DNA of 64,000 nt from the NCBI RefSeq assembly GCF_001753165.1, contig NZ_CP017448.1, positions 1,072,462 through 1,136,461 on the forward strand, given 5' to 3'. The notes beneath the pieces were generated by a model. That model was not told the DNA's origin, made no database searches, and saw nothing but the letters and a program-made list of their open reading frames with translations. The DNA comes from Acidihalobacter aeolianus (GTDB lineage: Bacteria > Pseudomonadota > Gammaproteobacteria > DSM-5130 > Acidihalobacteraceae). Below, piece by piece: positions 45,355-53,144 of the stretch (position 1 is its first letter; each line of letters opens with the position of its first letter). Both the position numbers and the translations under genes were made by a program.

Positions 45355-48183
45355 ATGACCCTGCGTCGCCAGCCCCCGCGTTGCCAGAGACCGCGCCGTC
45401 AGCCGCCCGGCTGCCGGCTCCGCGCCGTCCACTGGGCCCTGGCCGCCGGCCTGGGCCTGCTCGGTACCCTGGCCGCGCCCGGCGGCGCGCAGGCCGACAC
45501 CGACGCCGCGGACGCGGGGACCCCGCAGATACTCACCGGGCGCCTGTCCGACCTGCCGGCGATCACCCACGAGATCGCCAGCGGCCGGCGCATCAGCCCG
45601 ATCGGCACCCTGGCCGGCACCCCCAACTTCGCCGCCGCCGTGGCCCTGTCCGGCGCGCGCGCCTACGTGCTCTCGAGCGGCGCCACCCGCGCCCAGAGCG
45701 TCACCGCCTACCGCGCCGCCGACCTGCAGCGTCTCGGCGCGGTCGAAGGCTACCGCCAGACCGTGCCCGGCGAAGCCGCGGCCGCCGGCGTGCTGCGCAT
45801 CGCCCGCCAGGACTTCTTCCAGGGGCTCGCCACCGGCCCCGACGGGCGCGTCTACGCCGCCGGCGGGGCGAGCGACGTACTCCTCGCCCTGCGCCCGACC
45901 GCCACGGGCCTGGCCGAGCTGCAGCGCTACCGGCTCGCCTTCCATCCCTTCCCGGCGGACCAGTACCCCTACCGCTACCAGGGCTCGCGCGGCAGCGCCT
46001 ACCACTTCTACCCCGACGGCGTCGCCCTCGACCATACCGGCCGCCACGCCTACGTCACCGGCCTGCTCAGCAACGCCGTGGCGCGCATCGATCTGGCCAC
46101 CGGCGCGACCCAGTACGCCAACGCCGGCCCCTATCCGTTCGCCCCCGTGCTCGCCGACCACGGCCGGCGTCTCGTGGTCAGCGACTGGGGTGGCTGCGGC
46201 GTGCGCGTGTTCGACGCCGCCAGCCTCAAGCCCCTCGGCCGCGTCTGCCTCGGCCCCAGGACCGGTCCGGACAACGCCGACCCCGGCATCCACCCCACCG
46301 CGCTCGCCGTCGTGCCCGATACCGCCGACGTCGTGTTCGCCGCCGCCAACCTCGACGCCGCGGTGGAGGTCGACACCCGCAGCCTCAAGGTCGTGCGCCG
46401 CTTCGACGACGCCCCGTACCCCGGCGCCCCGCCGGGCAGCTACCCCGACGCCGTCGCCGTCCACGGCGGGCGCCTGTACGTCGCCAACGCCGGCAACAAC
46501 GACGTCGCCGTGTTCGACCTCGCCAGTGGCCGCCGCCTCGGCCTGATCCCCACCGCCTGGTACCCCACCGCGCTCGCCGCCGGCCCCGATGCCCTCTACA
46601 TCGCCGCCGCCAAGGGCCTGGGCAGCGGTCCCAACCTCAAGCACCAGTGGGTCGGCAACATGATGCACGGCGCCGTGCAGCGCATCGCCTACGCCCGCCT
46701 CGACGCCGAACTGCCGCGCCTGACCGCGACCGCCCTGGCCGACAACGGCTTCGCCCCCGCAGAGCGCGCCGCGCTCGAGCGCGCCAACCGCAAGACCACC
46801 GCCTGGCTGCGCCGGCACATCCGCACCGTCGTCTTCATCCTGCGCGAGAACAAGACCTTCGACGAGGAACTCGGCCGATACCGGCCCGCCGGCCGCTGGG
46901 CCGACCCCAAGCTCGCCCTCTACGGCCCGCGCCAGCTGCCCAACCTCTACGCCTGGGCCGACCGCTACGCCCTGTTCGACAACTTCTACGCCGACGGCGA
47001 GGTTACCGCCCAGGGCCACCAGTGGGTCACCGGCGCCTCCGACTCCGACTTCGTGCAGCGCACCTGGCCGCAGTACTACTCCGGCCGCGGCCTCGTGCCC
47101 AACCCCGGCTGGACCCAGTCGCTGGTGCCCGCCAAGCTCGCCGACGGCACCGGCGGCATCCCCGGCGGTGAAGCGGATCCTTATGCGATCTATACGAACT
47201 TGTCCAAACTGGGGAAGTGGTCCAACCCCTGGATCGCCTATCCCGAGCGGCTGTACCTGTTCAACAGCCTGCTCGCCCATCACGTCGACTTCGAGGACTT
47301 CGGCGAGTTCGTCTCGCGCAACGAGGCCGGGGTCATCGCCCCCGCCATGCGCGCGCATCTGGCCGTCGACTTCCCCGGCTGGGACCGCATGATCCTCGAC
47401 ACCCAGCGCGCCCGCGTCGCCGTCGACTGGATGCGCGGCCACGCCCGCGACCTGCCGCGGTTCATGTACCTCTGGCTGCCCGACGACCACACGGCCGGAA
47501 GTAGTCCCTGCTACTACACCCCCGACTACTACGTCGCCGACAACGACCAGGCCACCGCGCGCATCGTCCACTACCTCAGCACCACCCCGCAGTGGAAACA
47601 CATGCTGGTGATCGTCACCGAGGACGACGCCCAGTCCGGGGCCGACCACATCGACGCCCACCGCACCTTCGCCGTCGCCCTCGGCCCCTGGGTGCGCCAC
47701 GTGCAGGTCACCCGGCGCTACTCCCAGGTCAACCTCGTGCGCACCATCGAGGCCGTTCTCGACCTGCCGCCGATGTCGCAGTGGGACGCCAACGCGGCGG
47801 TGATCGACGGCATCTGGCGCGCGCATCCGGACGACGCCCCGGTGCCCGTGCAGCCGCTGCGCACCCCGGTCGCCTACAACGCCGGCAGCTGCCCCGACGG
47901 CAAGCTGCTGCGGCGCATCGCCGGGGCCAGCGGCCAGACCGTGACCGCCGCCTGGCTGCGCGCCCACCTGCGCCAGACCGACACCCCGCCGCCCCTGGCC
48001 GACGACAGCTACACCCCGACCAGCCTGCTCAAGGTCCCCGGCCCCGAACAGATGCGCCAGGAGTGGGTCGCTACCTACGGCCAGGCCGGCTACCGCCGCG
48101 TCATGGCCTACCTCAGACAACTCGCGCATCAACAGCACGCACCCCTCAGCCACTTCCTCGCCAATGAGGATGACGACGACTGA
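45355..48183 (+). CDS. Secreted YncE-like beta-propeller / alkaline-phosphatase-family phosphoesterase
   Basis: The 942-residue exported protein has a signal peptide at the start (a basic region, then 'WALAAGLGLLGTLAAPGGAQA'). Residues about 80-440 are YVTN/YncE-type propeller repeats ('YVTGLLSNAVARIDLATG', 'VANAGNNDVAVFDLASG'). Residues about 470-850 form a phosphoesterase domain related to phospholipase C/acid phosphatase: 'LRENKTFDEELG', 'DNFYADGEVTAQGHQWVTG' and 'TEDDAQSGADHIDAHRT' are metal-site motifs. It probably frees phosphate or a head group from a phosphoester outside the inner membrane. It lies 16 bases after tonB. Codon use is extremely GC-rich except for a short patch near 47165-47220. 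Confidence 0.88.
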   Translation: MTLRRQPPRCQRPRRQPPGCRLRAVHWALAAGLGLLGTLAAPGGAQADTDAADAGTPQILTGRLSDLPAITHEIASGRRISPIGTLAGTPNFAAAVALSGARAYVLSSGATRAQSVTAYRAADLQRLGAVEGYRQTVPGEAAAAGVLRIARQDFFQGLATGPDGRVYAAGGASDVLLALRPTATGLAELQRYRLAFHPFPADQYPYRYQGSRGSAYHFYPDGVALDHTGRHAYVTGLLSNAVARIDLATGATQYANAGPYPFAPVLADHGRRLVVSDWGGCGVRVFDAASLKPLGRVCLGPRTGPDNADPGIHPTALAVVPDTADVVFAAANLDAAVEVDTRSLKVVRRFDDAPYPGAPPGSYPDAVAVHGGRLYVANAGNNDVAVFDLASGRRLGLIPTAWYPTALAAGPDALYIAAAKGLGSGPNLKHQWVGNMMHGAVQRIAYARLDAELPRLTATALADNGFAPAERAALERANRKTTAWLRRHIRTVVFILRENKTFDEELGRYRPAGRWADPKLALYGPRQLPNLYAWADRYALFDNFYADGEVTAQGHQWVTGASDSDFVQRTWPQYYSGRGLVPNPGWTQSLVPAKLADGTGGIPGGEADPYAIYTNLSKLGKWSNPWIAYPERLYLFNSLLAHHVDFEDFGEFVSRNEAGVIAPAMRAHLAVDFPGWDRMILDTQRARVAVDWMRGHARDLPRFMYLWLPDDHTAGSSPCYYTPDYYVADNDQATARIVHYLSTTPQWKHMLVIVTEDDAQSGADHIDAHRTFAVALGPWVRHVQVTRRYSQVNLVRTIEAVLDLPPMSQWDANAAVIDGIWRAHPDDAPVPVQPLRTPVAYNAGSCPDGKLLRRIAGASGQTVTAAWLRAHLRQTDTPPPLADDSYTPTSLLKVPGPEQMRQEWVATYGQAGYRRVMAYLRQLAHQQHAPLSHFLANEDDDD

Positions 48184-48207
48184 GGATTGAGGCTGGGCGA
48201 ATCGATT

Positions 48208-48234
48208 CCGGCGCCGGGAGATTCCCGGCGCCGG
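48208..48234. terminator. Perfect 12-bp hairpin after the phosphoesterase gene
   Basis: CCGGCGCCGGGA (48208-48219) and TCCCGGCGCCGG (48223-48234) pair exactly around a GAT loop, 25 bases past the stop. It lies between convergent genes and could stop transcription from both sides, although neither side has a clear U-run. Confidence 0.5.
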
Positions 48235-48270
48235 CTAGGTTCAGTGGTATCGCGGAATTGCGGCCCCGGA

Positions 48271-48492
48271 TCAGCGTCGCCAGGCGGCGATGCGGCGTCG
48301 GCACTCCACGCACAGCGGACAGTTCAGCTTGTTGCAGGTGTAGCGCGCATCCGTGCGGAAGCAGGGCGCTTCGCCGCGGGCGATCTGGATGCGGTGAATC
48401 TGGTGCGTGGAATGCTGCGTGATCTGATCACCCTCGGGAAGCGAGGGCGCCGGCGCCGGGCCAACTGTGTGCTTGCGTAGGGTGGTGGACAT
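48271..48492 (-). CDS. Small cysteine-rich conserved hypothetical protein
   Basis: This 73-residue protein begins MSTTLRKHTVGPAPAPSLPE. Its C-terminal half has 'APCFRTDARYTCNKLNCPLC' followed by 'VECRRRIAAWRR'. The ordered spacing of five cysteines (C, then C-x4-C-x2-C-x2-C) next to aromatic and basic residues looks like a small metal- or Fe-S-binding protein; I recall similar short proteins in other proteobacteria but no function. The open frame reaches 48585, but the conserved-looking part starts at 48492. It converges with the phosphoesterase gene. It lies downstream of queG on the same strand. Confidence 0.6.
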   Translation of the reverse strand: MSTTLRKHTVGPAPAPSLPEGDQITQHSTHQIHRIQIARGEAPCFRTDARYTCNKLNCPLCVECRRRIAAWRR

Positions 48493-48581
48493 AAGGCAGC
48501 TCGTAGCGAAACAGTGCCTGATTAAGTGTAGACGCCGATTGTGAAAAAACACGCATCCGGCATCGGTAAACGTGATAGACA

Positions 48582-49682
48582 TCAAACCCAGCGGTGGATT
48601 GTCATAAAACCTGTCTTGGCGGTGCTGTCATGGTTCATCAGCGCCCATGCAACGTGCTCGCGCACCATCGCGGAAGGGTGGTCGGCGCGTCTGCGCAGGG
48701 CTTCGGCGATGCCTGCACTGCGCGGCGCGTTGCCCAGCGCCACGGCGATGTTGCGCAGCCAGCGTTCGTGGCCGATGCGGCGGATGGCCGAACCTTCCGT
48801 GCGGGCGAGAAATTCGGCCTCGCTCCAGGCGAACAATTCGATCAGGCGGGGGGCATCCAGGTCGTGGCGTACCGCGAAGTCGGCTTCCGCACTGGCCTGG
48901 GCGTAACGATTCCAGGGACAGACGAGCTGGCAGTCGTCGCAGCCGTAGATACGATTGCCGATCAGCGGGCGCAGGTCTTCCGGAATCGCGCCCTTGAGCT
49001 CGATGGTGAGGTAGGAAATGCAGCGGCGGGCATCGAGCCGGTAGGGCGCGACGATGGCCTGCGTGGGGCAGACGTCGATGCAGGCGCGGCAGGTGCCGCA
49101 GTGTGACGCGACGGGCCAGTCGGTCGGCAGCGGTAGGTCGGTGTAGAGCTCGCCGAGAAAGAACCACGATCCCGCCTCGCGTGCGAGCAGATTGGTGTGC
49201 TTGCCGACCCAGCCGATTCCGGCCTTCTGCGCGAGGGGTTTTTCCAGTACCGGTGCGCTGTCGGTAAAGGCGCGATAGCCGAACGGGCCGATGCGTGCCT
49301 GGATGCGTTCGGCGAGTTGCTGCAGGCGACGGCGCAGTACCTTGTGGTAGTCGCGACCGAGCGCATAACGCGACACGTAACCCGCGGTCGGCACGTTGAG
49401 CACGGTTTCCGGGTCGGCACTGTCCGGGGGCAGGTAATCCATGCGTACCGAAATCACCCGGATCGTGCCGGGCACGAGTTCGTCCGGCCGGCTGCGCTTG
49501 CGGCCGTGGCGGGCCATGTAGTCCATGTCGCCGTGAAAGCCGCGCGCCAGCCATTCGAGCAGCCGGACTTCGGCGTCGGAAAGGTCGATGTCGGCGATGC
49601 CCACCGCGCCGAAGCCGAGTTCGCGACCCCAGAGCTTGATCTCGGCGGCGAGTCTGGCGAGGTCGGGCGTGGTCGAATCCAT
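48582..49682 (-). CDS. queG: Epoxyqueuosine reductase
   Basis: The 366-residue enzyme performs the last step of queuosine synthesis in tRNA, reducing epoxyqueuosine with cobalamin and two [4Fe-4S] clusters. Cluster ligands are in 'CGTCRACIDVCPTQAIV' and 'YGCDDCQLVCPWNRYAQ'. The N-terminal cobalamin-binding domain has 'WLARGFHGDMDYMARH' and 'ALGRDYHKVLRRRL'. HEAT-like helices close the C-terminus. The start MDSTTPDLARLAAEIK at 49682 was chosen; the frame extends upstream into nnr as antisense shadow. It diverges from nnr with a 47-base gap. Confidence 0.95.
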   Translation of the reverse strand: MDSTTPDLARLAAEIKLWGRELGFGAVGIADIDLSDAEVRLLEWLARGFHGDMDYMARHGRKRSRPDELVPGTIRVISVRMDYLPPDSADPETVLNVPTAGYVSRYALGRDYHKVLRRRLQQLAERIQARIGPFGYRAFTDSAPVLEKPLAQKAGIGWVGKHTNLLAREAGSWFFLGELYTDLPLPTDWPVASHCGTCRACIDVCPTQAIVAPYRLDARRCISYLTIELKGAIPEDLRPLIGNRIYGCDDCQLVCPWNRYAQASAEADFAVRHDLDAPRLIELFAWSEAEFLARTEGSAIRRIGHERWLRNIAVALGNAPRSAGIAEALRRRADHPSAMVREHVAWALMNHDSTAKTGFMTIHRWV

Positions 49683-49716
49683 GGGGCGGCTGCGCGGGTA
49701 TCGAGGGTTTCGGCGG

Positions 49717-49722
49717 TATACT
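49717..49722 (+). promoter_or_regulatory. -10 element of nnr
   Basis: TATACT (5 of 6 consensus) lies only 7 bases before the first ATG of nnr (49730) with no good -35 match. Transcription would start at about 49729, making the first ATG nearly leaderless. Confidence 0.35.
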
Positions 49723-49729
49723 GACACGC

Positions 49730-51199
49730 ATGCCGATGCAAGGTCTTCCACTTTATACCGCCGAGCAGGCGCGCCGAATCGACCGACGCGCGGGCGAGTC
49801 GTTCGGGCTTCCCGGTCCGCTGCTGATGCAGCGTGCCGGCGAGGCCGCCTTCGAGTTGCTGCGCACGCGCTGGCCGGAGGCCGGGCGCGTCTGTGTGGTC
49901 TGCGGCAGCGGCAATAATGGCGGCGACGGCCTGGTCGTGGCACGGCTGGCACGCGCGGCCGGGTTGTCGGTGCGCACGATTCTGGTCGGCCGGGGGCCGC
50001 GCGAGGGCACTGAGGCGGCCGGGGCGCTGGCCGTCTGGCAGGCCGCCGGAGGCACGCTGGAGCCGTTGCCGGAATCCCTGCCGCCGGCCGATGTGTACGT
50101 CGATGCCGTATTCGGGACCGGACTCAAGCGTGCGCCCGAGGGCGAGCCAGGGCGTGCCGTGACCCTGCTGCGCGAGGTGGCGCCCGTGCTGGCCCTGGAT
50201 GTGCCTTCGGGCGTCGACGCGGACAGCGGGCACTGCCCCGGCGATGCGGTACGGGCGGAGGTCACGCTGAGCTTCATCGTGCGCAAATGCGGGCTGTATA
50301 CCGGTCGAGCGCGCAACCATGCCGGCAAGATCGCCTTCGCCGATCTCGGGGTGCCGGCGGCCGCGGTGGCCGACGAAACCCCGGCGGCCTGGCTGCGCGA
50401 GACGGCATCGCCGCTGCCGCCGCGGCTTGCGGACAGCCACAAGGGGGACAACGGGCGGGTCTGCGTGATCGGCGGCGCGCCGGGATTCAGCGGTGCAGTG
50501 CGCATGGCCGCGGAGGCGGCGCTGCGCACCGGGGCGGGACTGGTCACGGTGGCGATGCATCCCGAGCATGCCGGCCTGCTGAACGTCGGGCGCTGGGAGC
50601 TGATGGTGCGCGGCGTGACGCGAGCGGAAGGCGTGCGGGACCTGATCGAGGCCGCGGACGTCGTGGTGGTCGGGCCGGGGCTTGCGACCGACGCCTGGGG
50701 GCGTGCGCTGTGGCAGGCCGCGCTGGGCGCGCGCTGCCCGCTGGTGGTCGACGCCGACGGTCTAAATCTCCTGGCCTCCAGCCCGACGCGCCGCGACGAC
50801 TGGATACTCACGCCGCATCCCGGAGAGGCGGGGCGGCTGCTGGGCTGCGATACGGCCGCGGTGCAGGCCGACCGCTTCGCGGCCGCGCGGCGTCTTGCCG
50901 AGCGCTTCGGCGGGACGGCGGTACTCAAGGGCGCGGGTACGCTGGTGCAGGCGCCGCAGCGGGTTACGGTGTGCGGCGCTGGCAATCCCGGCATGGCGAC
51001 CGGTGGCATGGGCGACGTGTTAGGCGGCGTAATCGCCGGGCTCATCGCTCAGGGCATGGCCCCGCAAGCGGCGGCCGAGGAGGGCGTCTGCCTGCACGCG
51101 ACGGCCGGCGATCTGGCGGCGGCGGAAGGCGAACGCGGCCTGCTCGCGACCGATCTGTATCCCTGGTTGCGCCGTCTGGTGAACGGAACAGTGCGATGA
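49730..51199 (+). CDS. nnr: Bifunctional NAD(P)H-hydrate epimerase / ADP-dependent NAD(P)H-hydrate dehydratase
   Basis: The protein of 489 residues repairs damaged NAD(P)HX. The N-terminal YjeF_N epimerase domain (about 1-210) has 'VVCGSGNNGGDGLVVARLA' and 'DAVFGTGLKR' and 'ALDVPSGVDADSG'. The C-terminal ribokinase-like dehydratase domain (about 220-485) has 'HKGDNGRVCVIGGAPGFSGA', 'VVDADGLNLLA', 'LTPHPGEAGRLLG' and 'GNPGMATGGMGDVLGG'. Length is normal. A second ATG two codons on is an alternative start. It overlaps tsaE by 4 bases (ATGA), the usual gammaproteobacterial pairing. Confidence 0.95.
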   Translation: MPMQGLPLYTAEQARRIDRRAGESFGLPGPLLMQRAGEAAFELLRTRWPEAGRVCVVCGSGNNGGDGLVVARLARAAGLSVRTILVGRGPREGTEAAGALAVWQAAGGTLEPLPESLPPADVYVDAVFGTGLKRAPEGEPGRAVTLLREVAPVLALDVPSGVDADSGHCPGDAVRAEVTLSFIVRKCGLYTGRARNHAGKIAFADLGVPAAAVADETPAAWLRETASPLPPRLADSHKGDNGRVCVIGGAPGFSGAVRMAAEAALRTGAGLVTVAMHPEHAGLLNVGRWELMVRGVTRAEGVRDLIEAADVVVVGPGLATDAWGRALWQAALGARCPLVVDADGLNLLASSPTRRDDWILTPHPGEAGRLLGCDTAAVQADRFAAARRLAERFGGTAVLKGAGTLVQAPQRVTVCGAGNPGMATGGMGDVLGGVIAGLIAQGMAPQAAAEEGVCLHATAGDLAAAEGERGLLATDLYPWLRRLVNGTVR

Positions 51200-51681
51200 C
51201 CGACGTCGTGAGCGGACGCGCTGACCGCGATATCGAGCTGCAGCTCGCCGACGAGGCGGCGACCGCGCAACTCGGCGCCGCACTGGCCGCGGCCGTGCCG
51301 GGGCCGGCGCTGATTTTCCTGTCCGGCGACCTGGGCGCAGGCAAGACCACGCTGGTGCGCGCGTGGCTGCGCGGTCTGGGCTATGCAGGACCGGCACGTA
51401 GCCCGACCTATACCCTGGTCGAGCCGTACGAGATCGCCGGCCGGCGGATCTATCACTTCGATCTGTACCGCCTGGCCGACCCCGAGGAACTCGAGGACAT
51501 CGGCTGGCGCGACTATGCCGACGGCGAATCCCTGTGCTTGATCGAATGGCCCGAACGCGCGGAAAGGGTCTTGCCGGTACCTGATCTGCATATCCGGCTG
51601 ACGCCGGCAGACGGCGGGCGTGTCGCACGGCTGACCGCTCACAGCGAGGCGGGGCTTGCCGCAGTTGCGCGGATCATCTGA
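51196..51681 (+). CDS. tsaE: tRNA threonylcarbamoyladenosine biosynthesis ATPase TsaE
   Basis: The small ATPase (161 residues) drives the TsaBDE complex that makes t6A37 in ANN-reading tRNAs. The P-loop is 'LSGDLGAGKTTLVRAWLRG'. 'SPTYTLVEPYE' is the switch-like segment, and 'YHFDLYRLADPEELEDIGW' and 'LIEWPERAE' are TsaE signatures. It overlaps the nnr stop. A hairpin lies 5 bases beyond its stop. Confidence 0.95.
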   Translation: MTDVVSGRADRDIELQLADEAATAQLGAALAAAVPGPALIFLSGDLGAGKTTLVRAWLRGLGYAGPARSPTYTLVEPYEIAGRRIYHFDLYRLADPEELEDIGWRDYADGESLCLIEWPERAERVLPVPDLHIRLTPADGGRVARLTAHSEAGLAAVARII

Positions 51682-51686
51682 TGTAA

Positions 51687-51711
51687 GAAGATAGGTTTAT
51701 CGCCTATCTTC
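51687..51711 (+). terminator. Hairpin after tsaE
   Basis: GAAGATAGG (51687-51695) and CCTATCTTC (51703-51711) pair perfectly around a 7-base loop, 5 bases past the tsaE stop, followed by an A/T-rich stretch (ATAAAAAATATAAG). It probably separates the nnr-tsaE unit from amiC. The A/T-rich DNA after it likely holds the amiC promoter. Confidence 0.5.
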
Positions 51712-51823
51712 ATAAAAAATATAAGAAATAATCTTGCATTTTCTTCGGGTCTGGCGAATCATATGGCCATCTTGGGCATCTGCCTGGAATGTCCTGTCGC
51801 TGCCGGAACGAAGGAGGACCTCC

Positions 51824-53053
51824 ATGAGTCACTCGACCGAAGACGCCAAGCGCCGCGAATTTCTGCGCCGGATGCTGGGAATATCCGGCATGGCGGCCAT
51901 GACCATCATCAGTCCGAGCGCCTTCGCGCGCAGCGAGGTCGAGGTGCGGGGCGTGAGCTTGCACGAAGTGGGCGGCAAGACCCGCGTCGTGTTCGACCTT
52001 TCCGGCCCGGTGCAGCACTCCATCTTCACCCTGAGTCACCCGGACCGCGTAGTGATCGATTTCGACAATGCGCGTGCCGCCGGGGCCCTGAGCGTCCGCC
52101 CGACGCCGCTGGTGGCGGATATCCGCCATGCGGTGCGCGACCGCTCCGACCTGCGCGTGGTGCTCGATCTCAAGGCCGATGCCGATGCCAGCAGCTTCCT
52201 GGTCCATCCGGGGCAGGGTGCCCGCCACTACCAGGTGGTGGTCGATCTGGCCTCCGTTTCGGTCGGCCAGCCGGAGCCCGTGATCACCGCGGCGCAGGCC
52301 CAGCCGCAGCGCGCCCTGCGCGATGTCGTCGTGTGCATCGATCCCGGCCACGGCGGCAAGGACCCGGGCGCGATCGGCAAGCGCGGTACCTATGAGAAGA
52401 CGGTGGTGCTCGACATGGCGCATCGTCTGCACCGGCTGATCAACAAGGAACCGGGCATGAGCGCATTCATGACCCGCACCGGAGACTATTTCGTGACCCT
52501 GCGCGGGCGCCTGGTCAAGGCGCGGCAGCGGCGTGCGGACCTGTTCGTGTCCATTCATGCCGACGCCTCGCCCTATCGCTACCCGAAAGGTTCGACCGTC
52601 TACGTGCTGTCCGAGCACGGCGCTTCCTCCGAAGCCGCGCGCCTGCTGGCCGAGCGCCAGAACAGCGTGGACCGGGTCGCCGGCGTGAATCTGTCCAACA
52701 AGGACAACCTGGTCGCCTCGGTGCTGGTTGATCTGGCGCAGTCGGCCACGCGCGAGGCGAGCTTCACCCTGGGTGACACGCTCAAGGGCAGCATCGACCG
52801 CGTCATCCGCATGCACTCCAATACCGTGGAGCGCGCGGCCTTCGTGGTGCTCAAGTCGCCTGACATCCCCTCCGCTCTGATCGAGACCGCCTTCATTTCG
52901 AATCCGGCCGAGGAACGTCTGCTGAGGACGCCCCGTTTCCGCTCCGAAATGGCCGGCGCCCTGCTGGGTGGCATCAAGGATTATTTCGCGCACCATGCGC
53001 CGCCCGGCACGGTGCTCGCCGAACGCGGGCGCGTGCTGAGCGAATTCAGCTAA
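51824..53053 (+). CDS. amiC: N-acetylmuramoyl-L-alanine amidase AmiC (Tat-exported)
   Basis: This 409-residue cell-wall hydrolase cleaves the amide between MurNAc and the stem peptide for daughter-cell separation. A twin-arginine signal is clear ('[18 protein letters not shown]'). An AMIN domain (about 35-140) targets the septum. The Amidase_3 zinc domain (about 165-400) has '[13 protein letters not shown]', '[12 protein letters not shown]', '[10 protein letters not shown]' and the catalytic Glu in '[15 protein letters not shown]'. AAGGAGG sits 7 bases before the ATG. mutL follows, as in many gammaproteobacteria. Confidence 0.94.
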   Translation: MSHSTEDAKRREFLRRMLGISGMAAMTIISPSAFARSEVEVRGVSLHEVGGKTRVVFDLSGPVQHSIFTLSHPDRVVIDFDNARAAGALSVRPTPLVADIRHAVRDRSDLRVVLDLKADADASSFLVHPGQGARHYQVVVDLASVSVGQPEPVITAAQAQPQRALRDVVVCIDPGHGGKDPGAIGKRGTYEKTVVLDMAHRLHRLINKEPGMSAFMTRTGDYFVTLRGRLVKARQRRADLFVSIHADASPYRYPKGSTVYVLSEHGASSEAARLLAERQNSVDRVAGVNLSNKDNLVASVLVDLAQSATREASFTLGDTLKGSIDRVIRMHSNTVERAAFVVLKSPDIPSALIETAFISNPAEERLLRTPRFRSEMAGALLGGIKDYFAHHAPPGTVLAERGRVLSEFS

Positions 53054-53105
53054 ACACCGACGGCCCGTCCCTCCGAGGGGCGCCGCCGGCGCGACCATGG
53101 CGTGG

Positions 53106-53111
53106 CATAAT
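53106..53111 (+). promoter_or_regulatory. -10 element upstream of mutL
   Basis: CATAAT (5 of 6) lies 33 bases before the mutL ATG. The -35 position is not convincing. It suggests mutL can start its own transcript. Confidence 0.35.
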
Positions 53112-53144
53112 GGACGGCGTTTCCGCCCGTTACGTTCCGCGTCG

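Noticed and set aside
45322-48153. 943-codon open frame antisense to the phosphoesterase
   Set aside because: It is a Gly/Val/Ala-rich shadow caused by extreme GC3 of the sense gene, which has signal peptide, propeller and catalytic motifs.
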